Positions 31,147 through 37,415 of a stretch of 38,366 bases of DNA are shown here, in pieces. This stretch comes from a virus. The position numbers and the translations under genes were made by a program. Numbering within the stretch: the stretch's first letter is position 1; the number at the start of each line of letters is the position of its first letter. The notes beneath the pieces are model-generated. The model saw nothing but the letters and a program-made list of their open reading frames with translations, ran no database searches and was not told the DNA's origin. The stretch is from the IMG/VR virus record IMGVR_UViG_3300036766_000322, positions 1 to 38,366 of that record; one strand, 5' to 3'.

Positions 31147-31879
31147 AAAAACCCTCCCTCTTGCGCTTTTCTAAAATAGCCCAGTTCCCTGCTGTCTTAG
31201 CCGTGCCGTGTTTGGGCGTGGTGTTTATATTTAGCTCATCTTCCCATCGTCTTTTGTTCAGCCATGAAGCGGGAAGCGGGATGTATTGCCCATCGTCCTT
31301 CAGCCATTGCGGATTCTTCTTCCATGCCTCTAAGCCTGTCATAATAGCTTCTACCACGCCATTAGACGGTGATAGTTTCTCCCATGCCTTATAAGCGTCT
31401 GGCTTTGCTTCTTTACGAGGATATTCTTTGTAAAACAATAAAAAAGCAGACGAGTATTCCTTATCCTTATCCTTATCCTTATCCTTATCCTTATCCTTAT
31501 CCTTATCCTTATCCTTATCCTTACGTCCGTCTAAGGACTGTTTAAGCCCCTTTAACACTCCTTCTTTTTCAAGTATTCGTATAATACTTGCATGAACCCT
31601 ATTGGTTGGTTCTAACTCACCATATTGGAACTCAATAAATTTAGGAATAAACCATTTTTCTTTACTTATAACCGTTACTCTATCATTTAGGACTTTACGC
31701 ACCTCATCCCAAGAAAAGTCGTATCTCAATGCGAAATTTGAGTTTTTGGGGTTTACCTTATAAATCCCCGCATGGTCACACTTGTCTAAAATATAAATCC
31801 ATAATAATTTATACTCATTACTTAACTCACAAAAAAAGGGGTCATCCCATTTATTTGTGCAAGTGAACCTTTTACTCAT
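31130..31879 (-). CDS. Phage replication initiator-like protein with (Lys-Asp)n linker (249 aa)
   Basis: The N-terminal winged-helix-like domain (DPFFCELSNEYKLLWIYILD, CDHAGIYKVNPK) is typical of phage replication proteins that bind the origin. Then a linker of about ten Lys-Asp repeats, then a C-terminal segment (FYKEYPRKEAKPDAYKAWEKL, LPASWLNKRRWEDE) found at the end of many such initiators. It heads the replication pair. The hexanucleotide-encoded linker is likely length-variable. Confidence 0.75.
   Translation of the reverse strand: MSKRFTCTNKWDDPFFCELSNEYKLLWIYILDKCDHAGIYKVNPKNSNFALRYDFSWDEVRKVLNDRVTVISKEKWFIPKFIEFQYGELEPTNRVHASIIRILEKEGVLKGLKQSLDGRKDKDKDKDKDKDKDKDKDKDKEYSSAFLLFYKEYPRKEAKPDAYKAWEKLSPSNGVVEAIMTGLEAWKKNPQWLKDDGQYIPLPASWLNKRRWEDELNINTTPKHGTAKTAGNWAILEKRKREGFYDNEK
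31459..31518. repeat. 6-bp (ccttat)10 microsatellite encoding (Lys-Asp)n
   Basis: Ten perfect ccttat units followed by one ccttac; read on the minus strand as aag-gat. Copy-number change would alter linker length without frameshift. Confidence 0.97.
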
Positions 31880-32414
31880 ATTTTCTCACTGTTCCTTTAA
31901 TTTTATTCCAACAAATTCCACAAAAGTATGGAATAACTCGGTCAGCATTAAAGGGATGTTTTGCAATTGCAATATGTAGTGCTTCTATGATTTCATGTTT
32001 AGGCAATCTTTTTAAAAAAGTTTTAAGAGTAGCCTCTTTAAATGTATCTGAAAATCTCCATTTTGGATATTGTTCTATATATAGCTTACTTATATCATTT
32101 ATGTCTTTTTGGATTCTTTGTGTAATTTTAACAACAAATTTACGATATTCCTTTAATTGTTCTTCTTTTTCCCTTAAAACTTCAAGGTTTTCCTGTAACT
32201 GCGTAGTAATTACAGAAAGAGGGATATTCTTTTTCCCTCTATTACAAGAAAAACAGGAAGTAATAAGGTTATTAATGTCATTAGTTCCACCTCTGGAAGA
32301 AGGCTCAATATGGTCAACTTCTAAAATAATTGATGGGGGTTCACTGCCGCAATAAGAACATCTAAATCCGTCCCTTTTAAAAACCTCGAACCTAATCTTT
32401 TTTGATATTGCCAT
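31872..32414 (-). CDS. HNH endonuclease (180 aa)
   Basis: FKRDGFRCSYCGSEPP, EVDHIEPSSRGGTNDINNLITSC and CFSCNRGKKN give a complete zinc-HNH site with two CxxC pairs and the DHI core. A helical region and a C-terminal part with CGICWNKIKG follow. It may be a homing endonuclease or a packaging/replication-linked nuclease. It lies 3 nt after a 42-aa ORF that contains a strong hairpin, and its ribosome site AAGGGG lies in that ORF's last codons. Confidence 0.85.
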   Translation of the reverse strand: MAISKKIRFEVFKRDGFRCSYCGSEPPSIILEVDHIEPSSRGGTNDINNLITSCFSCNRGKKNIPLSVITTQLQENLEVLREKEEQLKEYRKFVVKITQRIQKDINDISKLYIEQYPKWRFSDTFKEATLKTFLKRLPKHEIIEALHIAIAKHPFNADRVIPYFCGICWNKIKGTVRKYE

Positions 32415-32417
32415 CCC

Positions 32418-32546
32418 TTACCCCTTAAACGCACAAAGGGCAACAGGATTGCGTGTACTGGCACTTCCCTCACGTTGCGCAAGGGTATTCCTGCTGCCCT
32501 TTCTATGCTCAAAGTTATTTTTGATTCCATCCAGTAATGGTTTCAT
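32418..32546 (-). CDS. 42-aa ORF heading the HNH/replication operon
   Basis: The ATG at 32546 coincides with the predicted transcription start of the promoter at 32553-32581. The product (MKPLLDGIKNNFEHRKGSRN, then a Ser/Arg-rich stretch ending CAFKG) is unrecognised. The body of the ORF is a stem-loop (32435-32502). It may be a leader peptide that couples translation to the HNH gene, or it may not be coding. Confidence 0.4.
   Translation of the reverse strand: MKPLLDGIKNNFEHRKGSRNTLAQREGSASTRNPVALCAFKG
32435..32502 (-). other. Strong stem-loop upstream of the HNH gene
   Basis: On the minus strand AAAGGGCAGCAGGA pairs with TCCTGTTGCCCTTT (14 bp, one G-U as RNA). A 6-nt bulge and a 5-bp TTGCG/CGCAA helix close a loop of about 24 nt. 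There is no following T run, so it is not an intrinsic terminator. Candidate regulatory leader RNA or a palindromic insertion. Confidence 0.55.
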
Positions 32547-32552
32547 GCTTCC

Positions 32553-32581
32553 AATATACTCCTACTTAGAATTATTGTCAA
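32553..32581 (-). promoter_or_regulatory. Putative leftward early promoter
   Basis: TTGACA (32576-32581), 17-nt spacer, TATATT (32553-32558), 6 nt, then ATG 32546. A strong consensus match, driving HNH, initiator, loader-like and VRR-NUC genes. Confidence 0.7.
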
Positions 32582-32689
32582 CCTTTATTTTTAGGGCTGG
32601 CAAGGCATTCTTGGCCTCGGCTTCTCATGGCTTTCGTGTCTTACATTACTCGCATCCAAGAACTCTCAAAAATTCCTGCCAAGATGTTT

Positions 32690-32807
32690 CACCCTACCAG
32701 CCCCTTTGGCGTAAGGGTTGGCAAGGCAGATGAGATATGTTCAGCAGCAATCTCTTTAATCACCCCGATTTCTCCCATATCCACCCTACCAGCCCCTTTG
32801 GCGCAAG
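32690..32807. repeat. Direct repeats between the methyltransferase and the replication promoter
   Basis: caccctaccagcccctttgg plus cg occurs at 32690-32711 and 32782-32803, each followed by yaag. The adjacent motif ggttggcaaggca (32715-32727) recurs as ggctggcaaggca (32595-32607). The 290-bp stretch 32547-32837 has no convincing gene; it holds these repeats and the promoter. Confidence 0.7.
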
Positions 32808-32837
32808 TGAGGCTAATGCCAATAATTCAATGTGTCC

Positions 32838-33488
32838 TCAGTGCGCTTTCCTTAATTGAAACACGATAAAATAACAATGGTTCTTCCTTGCGTGCTGCTG
32901 ATTTTTCATATTCGGTGAAAACATTACATTAGTTCTTCCCAGAACGAAAAAATCTTTGCAATAATATCCGAGTTCTTCTGCATATTTCATAATTTCAAAA
33001 TGGCTCATATATTGTTTGCATGAATCAATCGTGTCCTGACATTTGAAAACCAAAATTCCATTAGGCTTTAAAAGGCGTTTAAATTCCTGCATGGCTTCTT
33101 TATAAAATTTCCACAGTTCGGGTATGTTCCTGAAATAACCGAATCTATCCCGTATTATTCCCTTTGCCCCCTCTCCTGTTGGCATTGCAACCACAAACGG
33201 AGGGTCAAACATAATGCTTGTTACACTTTTATCAGGCAGGGGGATTGTTCTTGCATCAGCTTCAAGCACACCTTCAACTTGTGGTTTAATATCAAACTTC
33301 AATCCGGGCCCGGGGATGTCATCCCAAAATCTGCCTGTGCTGTATGTCGGGTCTAAATCAAAGGGTTTGCCGTCATTGTGTAGCAACATAATCCAGCGGA
33401 TGATGTCTTTCTCATTGTATGTCAGGGAAACAGCCAGTTCATCCCATGCAAAGGGTTTAGCTATTTCTTCAATAGCAAATAAATTCAC
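32838..33488 (-). CDS. DNA methyltransferase (DPPF type)
   Basis: 216 aa, GTG start behind GGAGGATTGAACC, overlapping the upstream stop (GTGA). The catalytic motif DPPF is at residues 95-98 (SIMFDPPFVV), preceded by an acidic AdoMet-region ADARTIPLPDKSV and followed by FKRLLKPNGILVFKCQD. This is the fold of amino (N4-cytosine or N6-adenine) methyltransferases. No cognate restriction enzyme is adjacent; it probably protects phage DNA or marks it for regulation. Confidence 0.8.
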   Translation of the reverse strand: MNLFAIEEIAKPFAWDELAVSLTYNEKDIIRWIMLLHNDGKPFDLDPTYSTGRFWDDIPGPGLKFDIKPQVEGVLEADARTIPLPDKSVTSIMFDPPFVVAMPTGEGAKGIIRDRFGYFRNIPELWKFYKEAMQEFKRLLKPNGILVFKCQDTIDSCKQYMSHFEIMKYAEELGYYCKDFFVLGRTNVMFSPNMKNQQHARKNHCYFIVFQLRKAH

Positions 33489-33679
33489 GGTTCAATCCTC
33501 CCCTGTAATTTATCCACCTTCTCTTTAAAGCTTGACCAGCTTGTAATCCCGTATGTCCTGAGGCTCAGAGAATAAGGTGTCCCGTATTTTTCCTTCTTCT
33601 CAACCACCTTTCTGTAAATCTCTATAACATCTAAGTCATTTAACTTGCATCGCTGCGATTTAATGTTGTATTTTGACAT
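33485..33679 (-). CDS. Small protein (64 aa), first gene of the leftward early operon
   Basis: ATG 33679 lies 6 nt after the -10 box of its promoter with no Shine-Dalgarno site, so it is probably leaderless. MSKYNIKSQRCKLNDLDVIE and the YGITSWSSFKEKV segment are unrecognised. The stop overlaps the methyltransferase GTG. Confidence 0.6.
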   Translation of the reverse strand: MSKYNIKSQRCKLNDLDVIEIYRKVVEKKEKYGTPYSLSLRTYGITSWSSFKEKVDKLQGRIEP

Positions 33680-33685
33680 GCACAC

Positions 33686-33714
33686 ATACTACATTATTCA
33701 TATCCATATTGCAA
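33686..33714 (-). promoter_or_regulatory. Putative leftward promoter of a divergent pair
   Basis: TTGCAA (33709-33714), 17-nt spacer, TAGTAT (33686-33691), 6 nt, ATG 33679. Paired with the rightward promoter at 33751-33779, which has the same TAGTAT box. Confidence 0.55.
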
Positions 33715-33750
33715 ATAAGTAATTCTTATACTTACATTAATATTACTGTC

Positions 33751-33779
33751 TTGCATTATCCGATTGCCTATTGTAGTAT
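33751..33779 (+). promoter_or_regulatory. Putative rightward promoter of a divergent pair
   Basis: TTGCAT (33751-33756), 17-nt spacer, TAGTAT (33774-33779), 7 nt, ATG 33787. A TTAATATTA site like those at 25.8 kb lies between the two promoters (33737-33745). Confidence 0.5.
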
Positions 33780-33786
33780 GAGGAAT

Positions 33787-33993
33787 ATGAAAGTTGATTT
33801 AGTTTTCCGAAATGAAAACACGACTGAAGGCAACGTAAGCGTGTTGCGGTGTCAAACCAAAGAAATTGCAAAAAAAGCCTTTATCAAACTGGATGCTGAA
33901 ACAAAGATAGAATATGCCTATTGCCGTAAATTTTCTGGCTGGCATTACAATATTAAGGAGTGGTATAAACGCAAAGATGGGCATGAGGCGTGA
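33787..33993 (+). CDS. Small protein (68 aa)
   Basis: The start at 33787 is set by the promoter position; a longer open frame upstream would cover the promoter. LRCQTKEIAKKAFIKLDAET and YCRKFSGWHYNIKEWYKR suggest a compact basic alpha/beta protein. GAGG just before the ATG could also serve as a ribosome site. Not recognised. Confidence 0.6.
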   Translation: MKVDLVFRNENTTEGNVSVLRCQTKEIAKKAFIKLDAETKIEYAYCRKFSGWHYNIKEWYKRKDGHEA

Positions 33994-33997
33994 AAAC

Positions 33998-34330
33998 ATG
34001 ACACCGGCATTACAGCCTACACATAATGTTGAAACTCCGCTCTTTGACTATGCAGAGAAAATGCGGTTTAATGGCGCAACATATAAGCCAGCGTTAGACG
34101 ACATGCGCCTCACAGGGCAGATTCAGAGGGTGTTTAATCTTATGAGAGACGGGCAATGGCGGACGCTAATGGAGATTGCAGACGCAACAAGCGACCCTCA
34201 ATCCTCAATCTCAGCGCAGTTGAGACATCTGAGGAAGGTGAGATTTGGCAGTCATACAGTAAACAAGAGGTCAAGAGGACAGCGTGAGCATGGACTGTTT
34301 GAATATCAATTAATCGTGAAGGAGAAATAA
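33998..34330 (+). CDS. Winged-helix DNA-binding phage protein (110 aa)
   Basis: TGQIQRVFNLMRDGQWRTLMEIADAT then DPQSSISAQLRHLRKVRFGSHTV is a well-known phage winged-helix pattern: helix, HTH with DPQSSISAQLR recognition helix, then wing. Start ATG 33998; 33983 or 33977 are alternatives overlapping the previous gene. Likely a transcriptional or replication regulator. Confidence 0.7.
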   Translation: MTPALQPTHNVETPLFDYAEKMRFNGATYKPALDDMRLTGQIQRVFNLMRDGQWRTLMEIADATSDPQSSISAQLRHLRKVRFGSHTVNKRSRGQREHGLFEYQLIVKEK

Positions 34331-34332
34331 CA

Positions 34333-34398
34333 ATGGCAGACATTGACGACATTAGGGCAGTTAAAAAAGGTATTGACTTTAATATCATATTATGGTAA
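34333..34398 (+). CDS. Possible 21-aa ORF over a promoter
   Basis: MADIDDIRAVKKGIDFNIIL plus Trp; GGAG lies 8 nt before the ATG. Its second half coincides with the promoter at 34373-34401, so it could be a fragment whose end was replaced by regulatory DNA. Confidence 0.3.
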   Translation: MADIDDIRAVKKGIDFNIILW

Positions 34399-34401
34399 TA
34401 T
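34373..34401 (+). promoter_or_regulatory. Putative rightward promoter with +1 at an ATG
   Basis: TTGACT (34373-34378), 17-nt spacer, TAATAT (34396-34401), 6 nt, ATG 34408; no Shine-Dalgarno site between. Confidence 0.6.
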
Positions 34402-34407
34402 AAGAAT

Positions 34408-34533
34408 ATGAAAAAGGAAAAGTGTTTAAGGTGTGGTCATCAATTTGTGAAAAGAATAGACAACCCAAAGGTCTGTCCTAAATGCCATAGCCCTTATTGG
34501 AACAAAGCAAGGAAAGTAAAACATGCCATATAA
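34408..34533 (+). CDS. Zinc-ribbon microprotein (41 aa)
   Basis: CLRCGHQFVKRIDNPKVCPK and CHSPYWNK form a C4 zinc ribbon of a type common in phages and mobile elements (C..CG..W/F...P..CP.C.SPYW). The ATG sits at the predicted transcription start. It overlaps the next gene by 11 nt. Likely nucleic-acid binding. Confidence 0.7.
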   Translation: MKKEKCLRCGHQFVKRIDNPKVCPKCHSPYWNKARKVKHAI

Positions 34534-35125
34534 AGACCCTGAAAAAGCAAAGACTTATCAAAGGGTTTATTACCTTAATCATCAGAAAGAGAGAAAGGCT
34601 TATAAGAAGGCTTATTACCTCACTTATCAGGATGAGGCAAAGGCTAAAGCAAGGCCTTATTACCTTGCTCACAGGGAGGAGATGAAGACTCGTAACAAGG
34701 CTTACCGCCTTGCTCATAAGGAAGAGATAAGGGCTTACCGCCTTGCTCATAAGGAAGAGATAAGGGCTAAAAGCAAGGCTTACTATATGGCTCATAAGGA
34801 AGAGATAAGGGCTAAAATGAAGGTCTATGGTTTGGTTCATCGTAAGGAGGCAAGGGCTTATGTCAGGGCTTATTTTCAAACTCCGAAAGGAAAGGTTGTA
34901 ATGTGTAAACGCAACGCTAAACGCAAGCAGTTCGGCTTTATCCCCTTAAATAAACCATTTAAGGGTTCAGACGGACATCATGTTGATAAGCACCACGTTA
35001 TCTATATTCCAAAAGAATTGCATGAAAATATTAAACACAGTGTTTTACAAAACAGAAATATGGGAACTATAAACGCTAAGGCTTTAGAGTTTATAGAACA
35101 AAATAAACCGTTGCCATTATTTTAA
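34523..35125 (+). CDS. HNH-like protein with Lys-rich repeat region (200 aa)
   Basis: Residues 1-125 are tandem basic helical repeats of 11 or 14 residues (AYRLAHKEEIR, AKSKAYYMAHKEEIR). The C-terminal domain GSDGHHVDKHHVIYIPKELH with QNRNMGTINAKALEFI matches the end of HNH-type phage proteins that carry an N-terminal basic repeat. Probably a DNA-binding nuclease, homing-like. Starts without a clear ribosome site inside the zinc-ribbon gene, so coupling is likely. Confidence 0.65.
   Translation: MPYKDPEKAKTYQRVYYLNHQKERKAYKKAYYLTYQDEAKAKARPYYLAHREEMKTRNKAYRLAHKEEIRAYRLAHKEEIRAKSKAYYMAHKEEIRAKMKVYGLVHRKEARAYVRAYFQTPKGKVVMCKRNAKRKQFGFIPLNKPFKGSDGHHVDKHHVIYIPKELHENIKHSVLQNRNMGTINAKALEFIEQNKPLPLF
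34700..34765 (+). repeat. 33-bp direct repeat within the HNH-like gene
   Basis: Two perfect consecutive 33-bp units encode AYRLAHKEEIR; diverged 42-bp units follow. In-frame duplication. Confidence 0.9.
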
Positions 35126-35154
35126 GAAAAGATAGTTATGTTTAAAAGGAAAAA

Positions 35155-35328
35155 ATGAGAAATTTAGACGACATTAAAAACGAATATTATACCCCTAAGA
35201 CTAATCCTCAATCTGCACAATGCCCGTCCTGCGGTTTATACGAGGTAGTCTTAGAAAAGGTAACTTTTCCAGATTCTTTTGTAGGACATCAATATAAATG
35301 TCTTGAGTGCAAGACTGTATTCCTATAG
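35155..35328 (+). CDS. Zinc-ribbon protein (57 aa)
   Basis: ATG after AAAAGGAAAA. CPSCG at residue 23 and CLECK at 49 form a C4 ribbon. The start MRNLDDIKNEYY is like the 21-aa ORF at 34333 (MADIDDIRAVKK). Likely nucleic-acid binding. Confidence 0.6.
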   Translation: MRNLDDIKNEYYTPKTNPQSAQCPSCGLYEVVLEKVTFPDSFVGHQYKCLECKTVFL

Positions 35329-35341
35329 GATGGAATAAACA

Positions 35342-35737
35342 ATGAGAAAAAACAAGAGCATAAACTTTGTAATAGATTATGCGGTCTATCCTTTTGAATT
35401 AATGGTGTCTTTTGGAGAGGACATTGAGATATTTAAAAAACGGTTGAGGGCAAAATTACCAGAAGATATAAGACATGAGATAGATTCAGAGTTCGGTGTT
35501 GATTTATGTAGTGGCAGGACTGTAATGTTTTCCGGCGGCATGACGGCGATGTGGTTTAGGGAATATCCATTAAAAGCCAGTCAATATGCTCTTATTGCAC
35601 ATGAGGTTTTCCATGCAGTAGATTTCTTGTTTCAAAGAATTAACATTAAACTCTCAGACGATAGTAATGAGGCATACGCTTATTTAATTCAATATATCAC
35701 AGAGCAAATATATAGAAAGTTATGGGGCAAGAAGTGA
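35342..35737 (+). CDS. Zincin-like (HExxH) phage protein (131 aa)
   Basis: HEVFH at residues 87-91 with a downstream E110 in DDSNEAYAYLIQYITEQIY is the gluzincin-like pattern of a common phage protein family. MFSGGMTAMWFRE precedes it. A metallopeptidase fold is likely, but activity and substrate are unknown. Weak ribosome site (AGGATGGAATAAAC). Confidence 0.7.
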   Translation: MRKNKSINFVIDYAVYPFELMVSFGEDIEIFKKRLRAKLPEDIRHEIDSEFGVDLCSGRTVMFSGGMTAMWFREYPLKASQYALIAHEVFHAVDFLFQRINIKLSDDSNEAYAYLIQYITEQIYRKLWGKK

Positions 35738-35784
35738 AACAATCTAAGAGGCATAGCATTGGGGAAGCATGTTTAAACATATAA
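35734..35784 (+). pseudogene. Truncated duplicate of the DUF7220-like gene start (16 codons)
   Basis: GTG overlapping the previous TGA reads MKQSKRHSIGEACLNI then TAA. It matches the first 15 codons of the gene at 36051 in 38 of about 45 bases, so it is the leftover of a duplication. Confidence 0.6.
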
Positions 35785-35796
35785 GCGGAGGTATTG

Positions 35797-36054
35797 ATGA
35801 TTTATTGCCATAAATGTGGGGCGGATATAAATCCACATGAAATAAGGGATTACCACTATTTGTTAGGGGTTCAACATAAGCAATGCCCTATATTAAAAAC
35901 ACCAAAAGCAAGCATGTCTTCGGATAATTTGATTCCCTGCCCGTTTTGCAAAGAAGAGGGGTTTGATATTGAAGGGTTGAAGGGACATTTGGAGAATAGA
36001 GAATGTAATATTTATACTTTAAAAATAAAAGGATTTAAGAAGGAACGAGTGTGA
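35797..36054 (+). CDS. Two-zinc-motif protein (85 aa)
   Basis: ATG after GGAGGTATTG. N-terminal YCHKCGADI with a later C completes one site. The C-terminal CPFCKEEGFDIEGLKGHLENREC is a C2HC zinc finger. The stop overlaps the next GTG. It sits between the two copies of the DUF7220-like start. Confidence 0.6.
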   Translation: MIYCHKCGADINPHEIRDYHYLLGVQHKQCPILKTPKASMSSDNLIPCPFCKEEGFDIEGLKGHLENRECNIYTLKIKGFKKERV

Positions 36055-36275
36055 AACAATCTAAAAAACATAGCATTTTTGAAGCATGTTTCAACGTAGC
36101 TGTAGGCTAAGGCATAGCCGTCCTCAGTCAAATAATAATATTCCCTATGTTCAATGTTCACATACCGCTATCCGATAATCTTACAATCGGGCTATGGTTT
36201 ACGGCTATATCTATTGTGAGAAGTTATACCCTGCGAAGAATTTTTACTAATCATAAAAAGGAAAAGGGAAAATGA
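36051..36275 (+). pseudogene. DUF7220-like membrane protein interrupted by one TAA
   Basis: GTG 36051 reads MKQSKKHSIFEACFNVAVG, then an in-frame TAA (36108-36110), then GIAVLSQIIIFPMFNVHIP and LSDNLTIGLWFTAISIVRSY to a TGA at 36275. This is the full length and pattern of the small DUF7220 phage membrane protein (74 codons); the stop stands where Tyr or another residue is expected after G. Both junctions keep overlaps with the neighbouring genes. One substitution would restore it. Confidence 0.7.
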
Positions 36276-37009
36276 ACACGCAAGACAATTTGCAAGATAG
36301 ATTACAGTCCCTTTTCCCTGTCCATTACAGGAGCGGGAATATCCTGCTGATTAATGCGGACTGCCATGAGGTTATGAAACATATCAAGGATAGAGAGATA
36401 GAACTTTGCATCACAGACCCGCCGTATTTTAACGGCCCAGACAAATTAGGATATTATGGGAACGTTATATCAAGCACTAAAGTAAAAAGACAGTCATATC
36501 TTATTATCGAAAAATGGGAAGTTCCACAGCAGAATTATTTTAATGCAGTATCGAGAGTGTCAAAAGAACAAATAATATGGGGGGTTAATTATTTTTCAAT
36601 TCAAAATCCCGGAGTTGGACGCATTATTTGGGATAAAGTGAATGACTCCAGCACTTTTTCTGATGGGGAAATAGCATACTGTAGCCTTATTTCGACTGTT
36701 CGTTTTTTTCGCTTTATGTGGAACGGAATGCTACAAGAAAACATGAAAAATAAGGAATTTAGAATCCACCCTACACAGAAACCAGTCCGCCTCTATGAAT
36801 GGCTTTTAAAGAACTACGCTAAGACAGGCGACAAGATTCTTGACACGCATGGAGGGAGCTTTAGCCTTGCCATAGCCTGTTACAATCTTGACTTTGAATT
36901 TACAGGGATAGAACTTGATGTTGAGTATTTTAAGGCGGCTGTTGAAAGATTTGAAGAACATAAAAAACAACAGAGATTGTTTAATTCAATTGGAGGCAAC
37001 AATGCTTAA
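36272..37009 (+). CDS. DNA adenine/cytosine-N4 methyltransferase (DPPY type)
   Basis: 245 aa. Target-base motif DPPY at 49-52 (CITDPPYFNG), and the AdoMet motif after it (DTHGGSFSLAIACYNL, near 196-211), so the order is IV then I as in beta-class N6/N4 methyltransferases. RIHPTQKPVRLYEWLL is the usual motif X-like segment. Motif I has DTHGGS rather than the common DPFxGS/T, still compatible. No restriction partner. Ribosome site AAGGAAAAGGGAAA. Confidence 0.85.
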   Translation: MNTQDNLQDRLQSLFPVHYRSGNILLINADCHEVMKHIKDREIELCITDPPYFNGPDKLGYYGNVISSTKVKRQSYLIIEKWEVPQQNYFNAVSRVSKEQIIWGVNYFSIQNPGVGRIIWDKVNDSSTFSDGEIAYCSLISTVRFFRFMWNGMLQENMKNKEFRIHPTQKPVRLYEWLLKNYAKTGDKILDTHGGSFSLAIACYNLDFEFTGIELDVEYFKAAVERFEEHKKQQRLFNSIGGNNA

Positions 37010-37181
37010 AACTACCACCATAATTAGCAACGGAAAACTTTTAGGATATATCAGGCTACAAGAAGATGTCTTGATTAATCTAAAGCCCGATATGGCACTG
37101 CTCCTTGAACAAGAGATTAACAAGGGCGATTCTACGATTTTAACCTTTAGACTAACTTTCGTGAAAGCGACATTAACGTAA
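37002..37181 (+). CDS. Small protein (59 aa)
   Basis: ATG after TTGGAGGCAACA, overlapping the methyltransferase end by 8 nt. Short beta-type sequence (IISNGKLLGYIRLQEDVLIN). Not recognised. Confidence 0.6.
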   Translation: MLKTTTIISNGKLLGYIRLQEDVLINLKPDMALLLEQEINKGDSTILTFRLTFVKATLT

Positions 37182-37202
37182 CAAGAGGGGTTTCAGAAGG
37201 AA

Positions 37203-37240
37203 TTGACATTTTGACAGCCCTATAAGAATATCTAATAGAT
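37203..37240 (+). promoter_or_regulatory. Candidate promoter region (two TTGACA boxes)
   Basis: TTGACA at 37203-37208 and 37211-37216, with GAATAT (17 nt after the first) and TAATAG (16 nt after the second). A TTAATATTA site follows. The geometry to the next ATG (37293) differs from the leaderless promoters, leaving a leader of about 50 nt. Confidence 0.4.
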
Positions 37241-37292
37241 AAATTAATATTATTGAATTTACTTTGTCTATGTTTTTATGAAAGAATAAATT

Positions 37293-37415
37293 ATGAAGAT
37301 GACAATAGAGGAAAAGGAAGATAAATTGTATCTCGTAAAACTCTATGATGGGGATAAGGTCGTAGATGTTTGGGTTGTAGATGAGATAGAGGAAATTTTA
37401 AAGGAGGGTGTATGA
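37293..37415 (+). CDS. Small protein (40 aa)
   Basis: MKMTIEEKEDKLYLVKLYDG followed by DKVVDVWVVDEIEEILKEGV, an acidic beta hairpin plus helix. No clear ribosome site. The stop overlaps the next start (ATGA). Confidence 0.5.
   Translation: MKMTIEEKEDKLYLVKLYDGDKVVDVWVVDEIEEILKEGV

Noticed and set aside
32414-32507. HEARO/OMEGA-type guide RNA with the HNH gene as an IsrB-like effector
   Set aside because: The HNH protein is only 180 aa and lacks RuvC motifs; the hairpin does not show the known guide-RNA layout.
32321-32530. 69-aa minus-strand ORF across the HNH start
   Set aside because: Out of frame with the HNH gene and covers its start; the HNH reading has clear catalytic motifs.
32449-32869. 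Plus-strand ORFs of 80-94 aa between the methyltransferase and HNH genes
   Set aside because: They run across the promoter and direct repeats without ribosome sites and oppose the local transcription direction.
36108-36110. Alternative genetic code with TAA as a sense codon
   Set aside because: Many genes here end properly at TAA with a coupled start next to it; only one ORF is interrupted.
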